Counted from the stretch's first letter, positions 1 to 6,909 are shown. The stretch: 6,965 bases of DNA from an uncultured Prevotellaceae bacterium (GCA_945983195.1 CAMFSS010000108.1:1-6965); one strand, 5' to 3'. Made by a program: numbers and translations. Notes: generated by a model not told the origin, from the letters alone.

Positions 1-64
1 GGTTTTAGGCCTCGCTTCCATGCTTCGTGATGCCGGCTGCGAGAACTTGAATTTTAGTTTCAGT

Positions 65-102
65 CACTTACATTCCAATGTGCCTTTTTCCATTGGAAAG
101 TG
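65..102 (-). terminator. Hairpin just downstream of the IPT/TIG lipoprotein gene, possible terminator
   Basis: TCCAATG (74-80) pairs exactly with CATTGGA (91-97), and the outer CACTT (65-69) pairs with AAGTG (98-102). This gives a 12 bp stem with a 4-base bulge and a 10-base loop, starting 16 bases past the stop codon of the minus-strand gene. The position suits a transcript end or a processing site. No clear U-run follows on the minus strand, so a standard intrinsic terminator is not proven. Nothing else is supported in 1-64. Confidence 0.35.
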
Positions 103-117
103 CCGCTTCGGGGGGTG

Positions 118-1671
118 TTATTCCTGTGTATCTTCCGAATCTCCTTCGCCGGGTGTTTCAATCGCAGTGTCTTCCGACTCCTTGCCGATTGTGCGTATGC
201 GGCGGTTGTTGTGGTCGAGCACATAGAACATCTCGCGGTTCTTGTCATACACAAGTCCTGTCACATCTCTGAATCGTGCTGCGGTGCGAAGTGCGCCGTC
301 TTCCGTTCCCCAGATGTTTCCGTCGGTCGATGGGGCGTGTCCGGCATAAGTGCGCACTATGCCCTCAGGTGTGATTGAGCGTATGCAGAAGTTGAGGCAG
401 TCGGCAACGTAGAAGTCGTACACGTCGGCACGGCCTTCAGCCTCATATTGCGGGTTCTTCACGAAGCAGCCCTGATAGGGGCGGTGCAGACGGGCGTTGG
501 TACCCACTGCGTCAATCCAGTCACCTGCGCCGTTAAGTCCTGCCACTGCGTAAGGTGTGGTGAATTCTTTCTTGCTCCAGTTGTAGTCGGTGCGGAGAAT
601 GTATTCGCGGTTGATTACGATTATATATGCATAGTCGCCCGAAGGGTGGATTACCATCTGGAACTCGTATGAGGGGTCTTGAATCTTGAAAAGCTCTGTG
701 AATGCGCCATCCTCGCGATAGCCTGTCCACGGCTTCTTCTCGCCGTCGGCATCAGGCACCTGTGCTGCAAAATAGTCCTCAAGGTTCATACGGAAAAGCT
801 CGCCGTTTGAGTAGCTGTTGAAGTACACTTCACCGTTAACCGGGTGTACGGCTACTCCGTTGCACTGCTTGTAGGCCACAAGCGGCTGGCACGATGAGCG
901 GTCGCTGAAGGTGCCGTCGGAATTGCGGGTGACAATCCACACGCTGGTCGACTTCAGGCCCTGGTCGGCGCGGTCGGTCGATACGAGCATATATTTGCCG
1001 TCGAGCGAGAAGTCTACGTTGCGCAGACGCTGCTGCTGGAACTTGTTGGCCGACATGAGCAGCGTGCACTCACGCTTCTCAAGGTCGAGCTGTGCTATCT
1101 TCATGCCTGCATCGTAGCACACATACACGCGCTCTGGATAAAGCGGGTCGATGGCAAGCGTTCCCTCGGAGTTGAAGCCGGTGCACACGTCAAACGAGCC
1201 CCAAAGCTCGCCCTGCGAGTCGTTGTCGTTCCTGTAGCCGCATAGCGTGCCTACCACAGTCTGTGCCTCGTAGGCAAAGTGCTTCTCGGCAACGGCGGTG
1301 TGCGGTGTGCCGCCTTCGTCAAACACTGTGAGCGCAATCTCGCCCGTAAAAGCGCGCTGCGGAACGATTCCGTAGAGCTTGTCGCTCATCACGTTCACCA
1401 CCACGGCATCTTTGCCGCCTATGGTGAGCTTCACTTTAGTTTTGTCGATACCAAAGTTTTTGCCTTTGATGATAATCTGGTCTTGCGAACCTCCGCCCTC
1501 GGGGGTGAACGAAGTGATTACGACCGGCTGCGATGGGTCGAACGGTACTGCCGATGTATCGGCATCATCGTCCTTGCACGACGTAGCCAGCGAAACCAGA
1601 ATACACATCAAGCCCACAACCGCCAATCGGCTGCCGGCTCGAAACATTGTTGTGAGATTTTTAAGTTTCAT
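118..1671 (-). CDS. IPT/TIG domain and NHL-like beta-propeller surface lipoprotein
   Basis: This 517-residue protein is probably a surface glycan-binding lipoprotein of a polysaccharide utilisation locus. The N-terminus has a basic stretch, a hydrophobic core (about 17-30) and a lipobox ending LATSC, so Cys32 would be lipidated. Cys32 is followed by KDDDAD, which resembles the Bacteroidetes lipoprotein export signal that sends lipoproteins to the outer face of the outer membrane. Residues about 48-134 look like an IPT/TIG immunoglobulin-like domain (VITSFTPEGG, IIIKGKNFG, then a short beta-rich run). Residues about 155-497 carry repeated propeller-like segments such as LAIDPLYPERVYV, VAVHPVNGEVYF and GLVYDKNREMFYVLD, resembling NHL repeats. 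The last 20 residues are acidic and probably disordered. The ATG at 1671 is chosen because it gives a complete signal sequence directly behind an AT-rich leader. The gene is divergent from the GH43-like gene and may head an operon running off the left edge. No catalytic motif was seen. Family recognition is good, but the ligand is unknown. Confidence 0.9.
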   Translation of the reverse strand: MKLKNLTTMFRAGSRLAVVGLMCILVSLATSCKDDDADTSAVPFDPSQPVVITSFTPEGGGSQDQIIIKGKNFGIDKTKVKLTIGGKDAVVVNVMSDKLYGIVPQRAFTGEIALTVFDEGGTPHTAVAEKHFAYEAQTVVGTLCGYRNDNDSQGELWGSFDVCTGFNSEGTLAIDPLYPERVYVCYDAGMKIAQLDLEKRECTLLMSANKFQQQRLRNVDFSLDGKYMLVSTDRADQGLKSTSVWIVTRNSDGTFSDRSSCQPLVAYKQCNGVAVHPVNGEVYFNSYSNGELFRMNLEDYFAAQVPDADGEKKPWTGYREDGAFTELFKIQDPSYEFQMVIHPSGDYAYIIVINREYILRTDYNWSKKEFTTPYAVAGLNGAGDWIDAVGTNARLHRPYQGCFVKNPQYEAEGRADVYDFYVADCLNFCIRSITPEGIVRTYAGHAPSTDGNIWGTEDGALRTAARFRDVTGLVYDKNREMFYVLDHNNRRIRTIGKESEDTAIETPGEGDSEDTQE

Positions 1672-1741
1672 TTGTCGTTAATGAATTTAAGATTTATGTT
1701 TTGGTTATTTATGTGTTTGCGTTGTTCGCTAAATAATCACT

Positions 1742-1814
1742 TGCAAAATAAGCCGTTCATAACCGCATTTTATGAAAATCAGTGTTCTATTAATGCAAAA
1801 TTCCGTTCAAATCC
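1742..1814. repeat. Imperfect direct repeat in the divergent promoter region, candidate regulator site
   Basis: Two copies of the pattern TGCAAAAT-(1 or 3 bases)-CCGTTCA-n-A-n-CC lie at 1742-1764 and 1794-1814. The TGCAAAAT halves start 52 bases apart and the CCGTTCA halves 50 bases apart, close to five helical turns. A third partial TGCAAAT lies at 1816-1822. AraC-type regulators often bind direct repeats, and the hybrid regulator of this locus has an AraC output domain. Operator function is therefore a reasonable inference, but the site is unproven. Confidence 0.4.
1744..1751 (-). promoter_or_regulatory. Weak candidate Bacteroidetes -7 element for the IPT/TIG lipoprotein gene
   Basis: On the minus strand the bases read TTATTTTG, one mismatch from the Bacteroidetes -7 consensus TAnnTTTG. 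A T-rich TTTTC lies about 20 bases further upstream, where the -33 TTTG is expected. Transcription would start near 1737, leaving a leader of about 65 bases. The element overlaps the left copy of the direct repeat, so a bound regulator would sit at or next to the polymerase. Confidence 0.35.
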
Positions 1815-1849
1815 CTGCAAATTTGTGCTCCAAACGGGTTTATATCGGC

Positions 1850-1907
1850 TTTTTGCATTCTCTGACCAATTTTTTAGGTCTTTTTTAGTGCCTATTCATC
1901 ATTTTTT
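1850..1907. promoter_or_regulatory. Helically phased T-tracts upstream of the GH43-like gene promoter
   Basis: Runs of five or six T begin at 1850, 1870, 1881 and 1902, with spacings of 20, 11 and 21 bases, or about two, one and two helical turns. Two of them form an exact TTTTTTAG direct repeat (1870-1877 and 1881-1888). Phased tracts of this kind favour intrinsic DNA curvature, and the set ends just before the -7 element at 1910. A role in promoter strength is inference, since AT-rich DNA produces such runs easily. Confidence 0.3.
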
Positions 1908-1909
1908 AT

Positions 1910-1917
1910 TAGTTTTG
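1910..1917 (+). promoter_or_regulatory. Bacteroidetes -7 promoter element for the GH43-like lipoprotein gene
   Basis: TAGTTTTG matches the Bacteroidetes primary-sigma -7 consensus TAnnTTTG exactly and lies 30 bases before the ATG at 1948. The expected -33 region (about 1884-1890) reads TTTAGTG, a loose match to TTTG. Transcription would start near 1924, leaving a leader of about 24 bases. That leader has an A-rich stretch before the ATG and no Shine-Dalgarno sequence, as is usual in this phylum. Confidence 0.6.
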
Positions 1918-1947
1918 CACTTAAATCTGCCGATTAACATAAAAAAC

Positions 1948-2973
1948 ATGAAAGTTCCTAATTGCATCATTACTCTCTTTGCTATGCTCTTTTTGCTCTC
2001 TTGCTCACGTCACGAGGCTGATGTCAAGTCGAGCTTGCTCCTCTTCCAAAGAGGGGCATATCCCAACGTCATCGAGCACGATGGCACATTCTACTATACC
2101 ATGCAAGCTCCTCCTCCCAACTCCATCGCCATTTGGTCGGCTTCATCTATCTCCGATATAAACAAGACCGACTCTGTGATGATTTGGGACGGAAACGCCA
2201 ACCAAATGTCAAATATCTGGGCACCCGAACTATGCTATATCAATGGTAAGTGGTACGTCTACTTCGAGGCCGACGACGGTAACACCGACAATCACCAGCT
2301 TTATGTCCTCGAAAACTCCTCCAAATCGCCGATGGAAGGCTCTTGGACACTCCACGGTCCCATCATCACCAACGATGAGTGGAACTACGGCATTCACCCT
2401 TCGTCGATTGTTGTCGGCGACCGGCAGTATCTCCTCTGGTCGGGCTGGGAGCATCGTCGTGTCGAAACCGAAACCCAGTGCATATTCATTGCCGAAATGG
2501 AGAATCCCTGGACTCTGAAGTCGCCTCGCATCATGATTTCAAAGCCTGAATATGAGTGGGAACGACAGTGGATCAATCCCGACGGCAGCCGCACGGCATA
2601 TCCTATCTTCGTCAACGAGAATCCCGAAGCTTTCCTTTCGCCCGACAAGTCGAAAGTGATTGTTGCCTATTCGGCAAGCGGCATTTGGACCATCTACAAC
2701 TCTCTCGGCGTGCTTTATGCCAATGCTTCAAGCAATCTGCTTGATGCCGCTTCGTGGACAAAGCTTTCTGAGCCCACTTTCAAGGATATGAGTCGTGAGC
2801 CGGTGCTCTATGGCACTTCCAATGTCACCGTGATTAACACCGCCGCAGGCGAGTCGAAAATCATCTACCAAGCCAAGTCTAAAGCCAAAGGCTTCGAAGA
2901 GTCACTCATCTTTGTGAAAGATTTCGAGTGGGACAATGCTTCACTGCCTGTTTTCGGCTCTCCCGGCAGTTGA
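1948..2973 (+). CDS. GH43-like lipoprotein with atypical catalytic residues
   Basis: This 341-residue lipoprotein has the fold signature of glycoside hydrolase family 43, whose members mostly release arabinose or xylose from plant or other glycans. A short hydrophobic signal ends LLSC, so Cys19 would be lipidated. The GH43 body includes PNVIEHDGTFYYT (39-51), IWAPELCYINGKWYVYF (90-106), YLLWSGW (161-167), NPWTL (186-190), VNENPEAF (222-229) and YSASG (241-245). In canonical relatives, as I recall them, the start reads GADP with Asp as the general base. Here it reads GAYP, with Tyr38. The pKa-modulating Asp of the IDGT motif aligns with His150 in GIHPS. The general acid of NEGPE is kept as Glu224 in NENPE. 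The late YGPGH motif is YGTSN. It may therefore be a weak or non-catalytic sugar-binding protein, or a distinct subgroup with a shifted active site. The ATG at 1948 is chosen because it begins the signal peptide just after the promoter. The open frame further upstream overlaps the divergent gene. Confidence 0.88.
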   Translation: MKVPNCIITLFAMLFLLSCSRHEADVKSSLLLFQRGAYPNVIEHDGTFYYTMQAPPPNSIAIWSASSISDINKTDSVMIWDGNANQMSNIWAPELCYINGKWYVYFEADDGNTDNHQLYVLENSSKSPMEGSWTLHGPIITNDEWNYGIHPSSIVVGDRQYLLWSGWEHRRVETETQCIFIAEMENPWTLKSPRIMISKPEYEWERQWINPDGSRTAYPIFVNENPEAFLSPDKSKVIVAYSASGIWTIYNSLGVLYANASSNLLDAASWTKLSEPTFKDMSREPVLYGTSNVTVINTAAGESKIIYQAKSKAKGFEESLIFVKDFEWDNASLPVFGSPGS

Positions 2974-3525
2974 TTGCTTCTGCGCATATTCACTCGGCAA
3001 CATTCCGAATTTCTCCTTGAAGCACCTTGCGAAATACGACGAGGCGAAGCCCACTCTGTCCGACACCTCCGATATGCGGCAGCCGTCGGCTATCAGCGTG
3101 GCGGCATAGTTGAGCCTGTAGTTCTTCAGATAGTCGCTCGGGGTCATGCCTGTGATGGCTGTAATCTTGCGGTAGAAGCTTGAGCGGCTCATGTTGAGCT
3201 GCTCGGCAAGGCGGTCAATCGAGAAATCCTCGTTTGCGATTGATTCGGTTATAATCACATTCATCTTCTCCATGAACTCAGTGTCAATCTTGTTCAGTCC
3301 CGTATTGGCAGGAAGCTCCTGCACCTTGTCGCCATGTACATTGTTGCCCAAATCCTTGCACAGACGCTCACAGAGTTGCTTGCGCGTATTTAGCATATTG
3401 GCAATCTGATATGTCAGGTGCTTTATCGGGAATGGCTTTTCAAGATACACATCGGCACCGCACTCCATGCCTTCAGCCTGCGCCTCGCGCCCTGTCTTGG
3501 CGGTGAGCATGATGAATGGTATGTG
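2941..3525 (-). CDS. C-terminal part of the hybrid regulator: rest of receiver plus AraC-type HTH
   Basis: This is the 194-codon continuation of the regulator after the TAG, ending in TGA at 2941. It opens with HIPFIMLTAKT, which supplies the conserved receiver Thr (1136 in readthrough numbering), and continues to LEKPF with the conserved Lys1158. The receiver then ends. A linker of about 50 residues leads to an AraC-family domain (about 1216-1311). Its first helix-turn-helix includes RLAEQLNMSRSSFYRKI, and the second includes ISEVSDRVGFASSYFARCF followed by KEKFGMLPSEY. The domain looks intact and able to bind DNA. If made alone, the first ATG is at 3510, 15 bases past the TAG. That would give a 189-residue protein with a receiver lacking its phosphorylation site. 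Its last 33 bases overlap the convergent GH43-like gene. Confidence 0.8.
   Translation of the reverse strand, partial: HIPFIMLTAKTGREAQAEGMECGADVYLEKPFPIKHLTYQIANMLNTRKQLCERLCKDLGNNVHGDKVQELPANTGLNKIDTEFMEKMNVIITESIANEDFSIDRLAEQLNMSRSSFYRKITAITGMTPSDYLKNYRLNYAATLIADGCRISEVSDRVGFASSYFARCFKEKFGMLPSEYAQKQSTAGRAENRQ
2943..2970. repeat. Short inverted repeat inside the convergent gene overlap
   Basis: ACTGCC (2943-2948) and GGCAGT (2965-2970) are a perfect 6 bp inverted repeat around a 16-base loop, and they sit inside the 33 bp shared by the two convergent coding ends. It could form a hairpin in either transcript. The stem is short and no T-run follows on either side, so it is recorded as structure only, not as a terminator. 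Confidence 0.3.
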
Positions 3526-6500
3526 CTAGTAGTTGATGTCGGTCTTCACTTTGCGGCACAGTTCCAGTCCGTTCATGCGCGGCATCATCACATCGCTCAC
3601 TATCACGCTGATGTCGTTTGAGGCAAGTATGTCGAGTGCCATGCAGCCGTCGATTGCCGTAATCACAGTGTAGTGGCGTCCGAGCGACTCTGTAATCATT
3701 TCGCGAAGTTCATCGTTGTCCTCCACAATAAGTATTGCCTTGTCGCTGCTTGCCGGCACTTCGGCTGCCGGTTCATCGCTGTGCAGGGTCACTTCGGTCT
3801 TTGCAGGGGTGTAGCCCTCATTCTTCGGCATAGTGAGCGTGAACACTGCACCGCCGCCGGGATTGTCGGTCACTGTGATGTTGCCCTTGTGGGTCACGGC
3901 TATCAGTTTTGCGTATGCAAGCCCAAGCCCCGTGCCGAGCGATGCAGCCACATTGTCGTTGCCTATCTGGTAATATGTGTCGAAAATCTTGTCCTGCTCG
4001 TTGTGGGGCACTCCCGGTCCGTCATCGGCTACGGCTATGCTGAAGTTGCCGTTGTCGTGGCTCAGTGTCACCGAAATGGCGTGCGAAGCATATTTCATCG
4101 CATTTCCCAGCAGGTTCATCAGCAGGCGTTGTGTCTTGTCGGTGTCGATATTGGCTATCACATCATCATCGGGCACATTCGTAGCTATCACCTTGCCGCT
4201 GATTTTCAACGGCTCGTCGAAGCGGCGGCAAGTGTCAAGAAGCATCTGCTTCACGTTGCATTGCACTATGCTGAGCCTTATCTCACGCGAGTTCTCCGCA
4301 CGTCTGAAGTCAAGGAGCTGGTTGGTGATGCCGAGAAGGTAGTCAATGTTGTGCTGCATCGACTTTATGTATTTCACCCTGCGGCTCTGATTGGCTACGG
4401 GCTGCGTAGTGTTCTCATCTTCGGCAAGCTGCTCAAGCGGCAGGCTGATGAGCATGAGCGGTGTGCGTATCTCATGTACCAAATCCACAAAATAGCGCGT
4501 TTTCGCCTGGAACACCTCACGCTCCTTCTGTATGCGCATTTCATGCAGTTGGCGGTGATACTTCTTCCTCACGAAGTGACGCACCACTATTGCCGTCAGC
4601 CACAGTACGAGTATGGCAAGCAGCAGATACACTATGTATGCCCATGTGGTCAGATACCATGGTGGCAGTATGTTGATTTTCAGCCTGAACACTTCGGCGT
4701 TGTTCACGCCGTGTGGTCGCAGCAGGAAGGTGTAGCTGCCGTGGGCAAGGTTGTTGTATGTCACGTCAGCCCCCGAAATGCCGGTAATCCACGTGCGGTC
4801 AATTCCTTCGAGCATGTAGTCATAGCGCACATTTGGCAGCGATGCAGGGCGCGATGCCGAAAGGTGCAGCGTGAAGGTGTTATTGTCGTAGGGTATGTCA
4901 ATCTCCTTCTGAGTGTACAGGAGTGTATTCAGTCCAAGCTGTTCAAGCTCGTCGCTGCTCCCCTTGAAAAATGGGAATGATATTGAGTGCGCGTAGGTGC
5001 GTATCTTGTCGCCGCAGGTCTCTATCGCGTCGTTGTCGAAGAAGAAGAAACCGTTGCGGCAGCCTATCACATGGTTGCCGCCGTCGAGTGTCAGCGTTGC
5101 TCCGGTCACGGGAAGCCACTCCACATTGCGCCCGAAGTCGTGCATAATGGCATTCCCTTCGGCATCAAGTTTCAGAAGCATGTCGCGCGTTCCTATCCAC
5201 AGAGCACCGGTTTTGTCGTCGATCATGAACGACACCTGCTGGTTGTTGAGCAGTGATATGTCGCACTGCTTGAAGTCGTCGGCACCGCGGTCGTAGCGGA
5301 ACAGTCCGTTGCTTAGCGTTGCAGCCCATAGCCTGCCTGTGTGGTCGAGGTGCATCAGTGTGGCTGGTATGTTCTCGTTCACATTTCTGAATCGGGCTTG
5401 TCCCTCTGCGCGCGAAAACACACCGTTGTTGGCTGTGGCTATCCACAGCACGTCTTCATTGTCCTCGGTCATGGTCACGCCGTGAATCTGCTGCCCGAAT
5501 TCAAGTAGCTGCGGGAAATTGTCGGCTTCAGCATCATAGCGGCACATGCCCCAGTTGGTCAGCACATACACATCACCGCCTCGGGTGCGGTAGATGCAGT
5601 TGATTTCGTTGCTGATTAGGGCGTAGGGCTTGTTCTCGTCATACACGTAGTGCTTGTGGCTTTTCTCTTTAGTGTCGTAGACGATGATACCGCTCGACTT
5701 TGTGCCTATCCACAGCTTGCTGCCGCTGCACATCAGCGATGTCACCGACTTCGAATGACCGGCTCCGGGCAATGCTATTTCGCTGAATTGTCCGCTCTGC
5801 AAGTCGTAGTAGTACAGCCCGTTCTCGGTGCCCACCCACAGTCCGGCATTGCCGCTGTCGGGCGTGATTGCGCTCAGTGTGTTGCGGCTGTATCGCGAGT
5901 ACGTCGCCGGAAGCCCAACGAAGCGGAATGCAGGCGACTGCCTCGACAGAATCTCCACCGCTCCTTCGGGGTGCACTATGATAATGTCGCCGCCGGGCTC
6001 GGCTTGCAGATTGCTCACACGGATGTCCTTTGGTGTATCGCCGTGCACTATTGGCGTCAGCTCACCGGGCGATGCCGTAGGGCAGCTCCACAGTCCGTTG
6101 TTGGTGCCTAAGAGCAGTGTGTGGTCGTCGCGCGCAAGCATGGCATTGATTATGTCCCCCTTGTTAAGCGTAACGCGTTCTATGGTCTTCGATGATGTGT
6201 TGAGCCGATAAAGGTTGGTGCCTGCCGAAACCCAGATGTTCCCTGCCAGCGACACCATCGACAGCTTGTTCTTGTCGGGCGTATAGTCGGGCAGACGCGA
6301 TTCGCTCAGCATGTTGCCGTCGGGGGTAAACGTCTGTATGTGTCCGTTGATCGACACCAGGTAGATTAGTCCGTCAGAGCCTATCGCCATGTCGGAATAG
6401 AACGACCCGTGACGGCTGTCCTGCTTCAGCGTGCCGTTAGCCTTGTTGTAGATGAAGAAGCCCTGCCCCTGTGTGCTTATCCATATTCTCCCCTGCCCCG

Positions 6501-6909
6501 CATCGGCTATCTTGTCGACGAGCGAACTGATTGTCACTCCGTAGCGCGTTGCGTAGGGAAAGCTGCTTATGGTGTTACGGCTGCGGCAGAACACATAGAG
6601 TCCGCTGTTGCCTCCTATGAGCAGGTCGTTGCCGTCCTCATAGAGTGCCGACACGTGCAGGTTCGAGAGTTGACGCAGCGGCTCGGAATTGGCGGCATAC
6701 ACCGCCCGGCCGTTGCCGTCGTAGCATTGCAGTCCGTTTTTCGTGCCAAGCCATAAGAAACCATACTGGTCGCGCAAGGCTGTAGAGTTTTCCGTATCAG
6801 CACCTATGCCGGTAGTGATAAGGTCGAGTGAAAAGCTGCTTGCAGAAACCGGGTTCGCTTTAACGACAGGCAGCATGACGAACAACAGCAAGCAAAATGT
6901 ATAAATCAT
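3526..6909 (-). CDS. Hybrid two-component sensor kinase, truncated inside the receiver domain
   Basis: This 1127-residue part senses a periplasmic ligand and should autophosphorylate. A hydrophobic signal sequence (1 to about 18-23) is followed by 14 regulator-propeller repeats (about 50-625), typified by LWLGTKNGL, LWVGTENGLYYYD and LWIGTKSSGIIVYD, enough for two seven-bladed propellers. A Y_Y_Y domain (about 690-746, with YDYMLEGID) and a membrane helix (about 754-776) come next. The kinase has the H-box FVDLVHEIRTPL with phospho-acceptor His812, an N-box with Asn932 and Asn936, the G1 box DDGPG (962-966) and the G2 box GTGLGL (992-997), so it looks complete. The receiver starts near 1058 with ILIVEDND and keeps the phospho-acceptor Asp1106 in SDVMMP. 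It stops at codon 1128, losing the switch Thr and conserved Lys. The ATG at 6909 is preferred to an in-frame GTG at 6951, because a promoter-like element overlaps that upstream region and the ATG has an AT-rich leader. The ATG form lacks a basic n-region, so the start is not certain. Confidence 0.88.
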   Translation of the reverse strand: MIYTFCLLLFVMLPVVKANPVSASSFSLDLITTGIGADTENSTALRDQYGFLWLGTKNGLQCYDGNGRAVYAANSEPLRQLSNLHVSALYEDGNDLLIGGNSGLYVFCRSRNTISSFPYATRYGVTISSLVDKIADAGQGRIWISTQGQGFFIYNKANGTLKQDSRHGSFYSDMAIGSDGLIYLVSINGHIQTFTPDGNMLSESRLPDYTPDKNKLSMVSLAGNIWVSAGTNLYRLNTSSKTIERVTLNKGDIINAMLARDDHTLLLGTNNGLWSCPTASPGELTPIVHGDTPKDIRVSNLQAEPGGDIIIVHPEGAVEILSRQSPAFRFVGLPATYSRYSRNTLSAITPDSGNAGLWVGTENGLYYYDLQSGQFSEIALPGAGHSKSVTSLMCSGSKLWIGTKSSGIIVYDTKEKSHKHYVYDENKPYALISNEINCIYRTRGGDVYVLTNWGMCRYDAEADNFPQLLEFGQQIHGVTMTEDNEDVLWIATANNGVFSRAEGQARFRNVNENIPATLMHLDHTGRLWAATLSNGLFRYDRGADDFKQCDISLLNNQQVSFMIDDKTGALWIGTRDMLLKLDAEGNAIMHDFGRNVEWLPVTGATLTLDGGNHVIGCRNGFFFFDNDAIETCGDKIRTYAHSISFPFFKGSSDELEQLGLNTLLYTQKEIDIPYDNNTFTLHLSASRPASLPNVRYDYMLEGIDRTWITGISGADVTYNNLAHGSYTFLLRPHGVNNAEVFRLKINILPPWYLTTWAYIVYLLLAILVLWLTAIVVRHFVRKKYHRQLHEMRIQKEREVFQAKTRYFVDLVHEIRTPLMLISLPLEQLAEDENTTQPVANQSRRVKYIKSMQHNIDYLLGITNQLLDFRRAENSREIRLSIVQCNVKQMLLDTCRRFDEPLKISGKVIATNVPDDDVIANIDTDKTQRLLMNLLGNAMKYASHAISVTLSHDNGNFSIAVADDGPGVPHNEQDKIFDTYYQIGNDNVAASLGTGLGLAYAKLIAVTHKGNITVTDNPGGGAVFTLTMPKNEGYTPAKTEVTLHSDEPAAEVPASSDKAILIVEDNDELREMITESLGRHYTVITAIDGCMALDILASNDISVIVSDVMMPRMNGLELCRKVKTDINY

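Larger units (their letters stand above)
2941..6909 (-). pseudogene. Hybrid two-component system regulator split by an in-frame TAG (whole locus)
   Basis: Read through one TAG, this stretch encodes a complete 1322-codon hybrid two-component regulator. Its parts in order are signal peptide, 14-blade periplasmic propeller, Y_Y_Y domain, membrane helix, histidine kinase, receiver and AraC-type DNA-binding domain. The order and length match the single-chain regulators that control many Bacteroidetes polysaccharide utilisation loci. Codon 1128 is TAG (3528-3526). Frame and homology are unbroken on both sides: DINY, stop, HIPFIMLTAK is what a receiver normally reads across this point, with Ser the common residue there. 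One base change from TCG would create it. There is no insertion, deletion or second lesion, which suggests a recent nonsense mutation, a base-call error or readthrough. The two halves are described separately. Confidence 0.75.

Noticed and set aside
1..21. Possible start of a further minus-strand gene with ATG at 21-19
   Set aside because: Only seven codons are inside the window and no leader or signal features are visible, so a gene cannot be supported.
11..43. CTCGC and GCGAG inverted repeat near the left edge
   Set aside because: The stem is only 5 bp around a 23-base loop and is easily expected by chance.
1279..1947. Upstream in-frame extension of the GH43-like gene
   Set aside because: It runs antisense through the start of the IPT/TIG lipoprotein gene and would bury the signal peptide and lipobox. 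The promoter at 1910 and the ATG at 1948 explain the start better.
3673..4980. Long plus-strand open frame of 435 codons opposite the regulator gene
   Set aside because: It lies wholly antisense to kinase and Y_Y_Y coding sequence with clear motifs. Its translation is rich in His, Val and Tyr with no recognisable domain, as expected for a codon-bias shadow.
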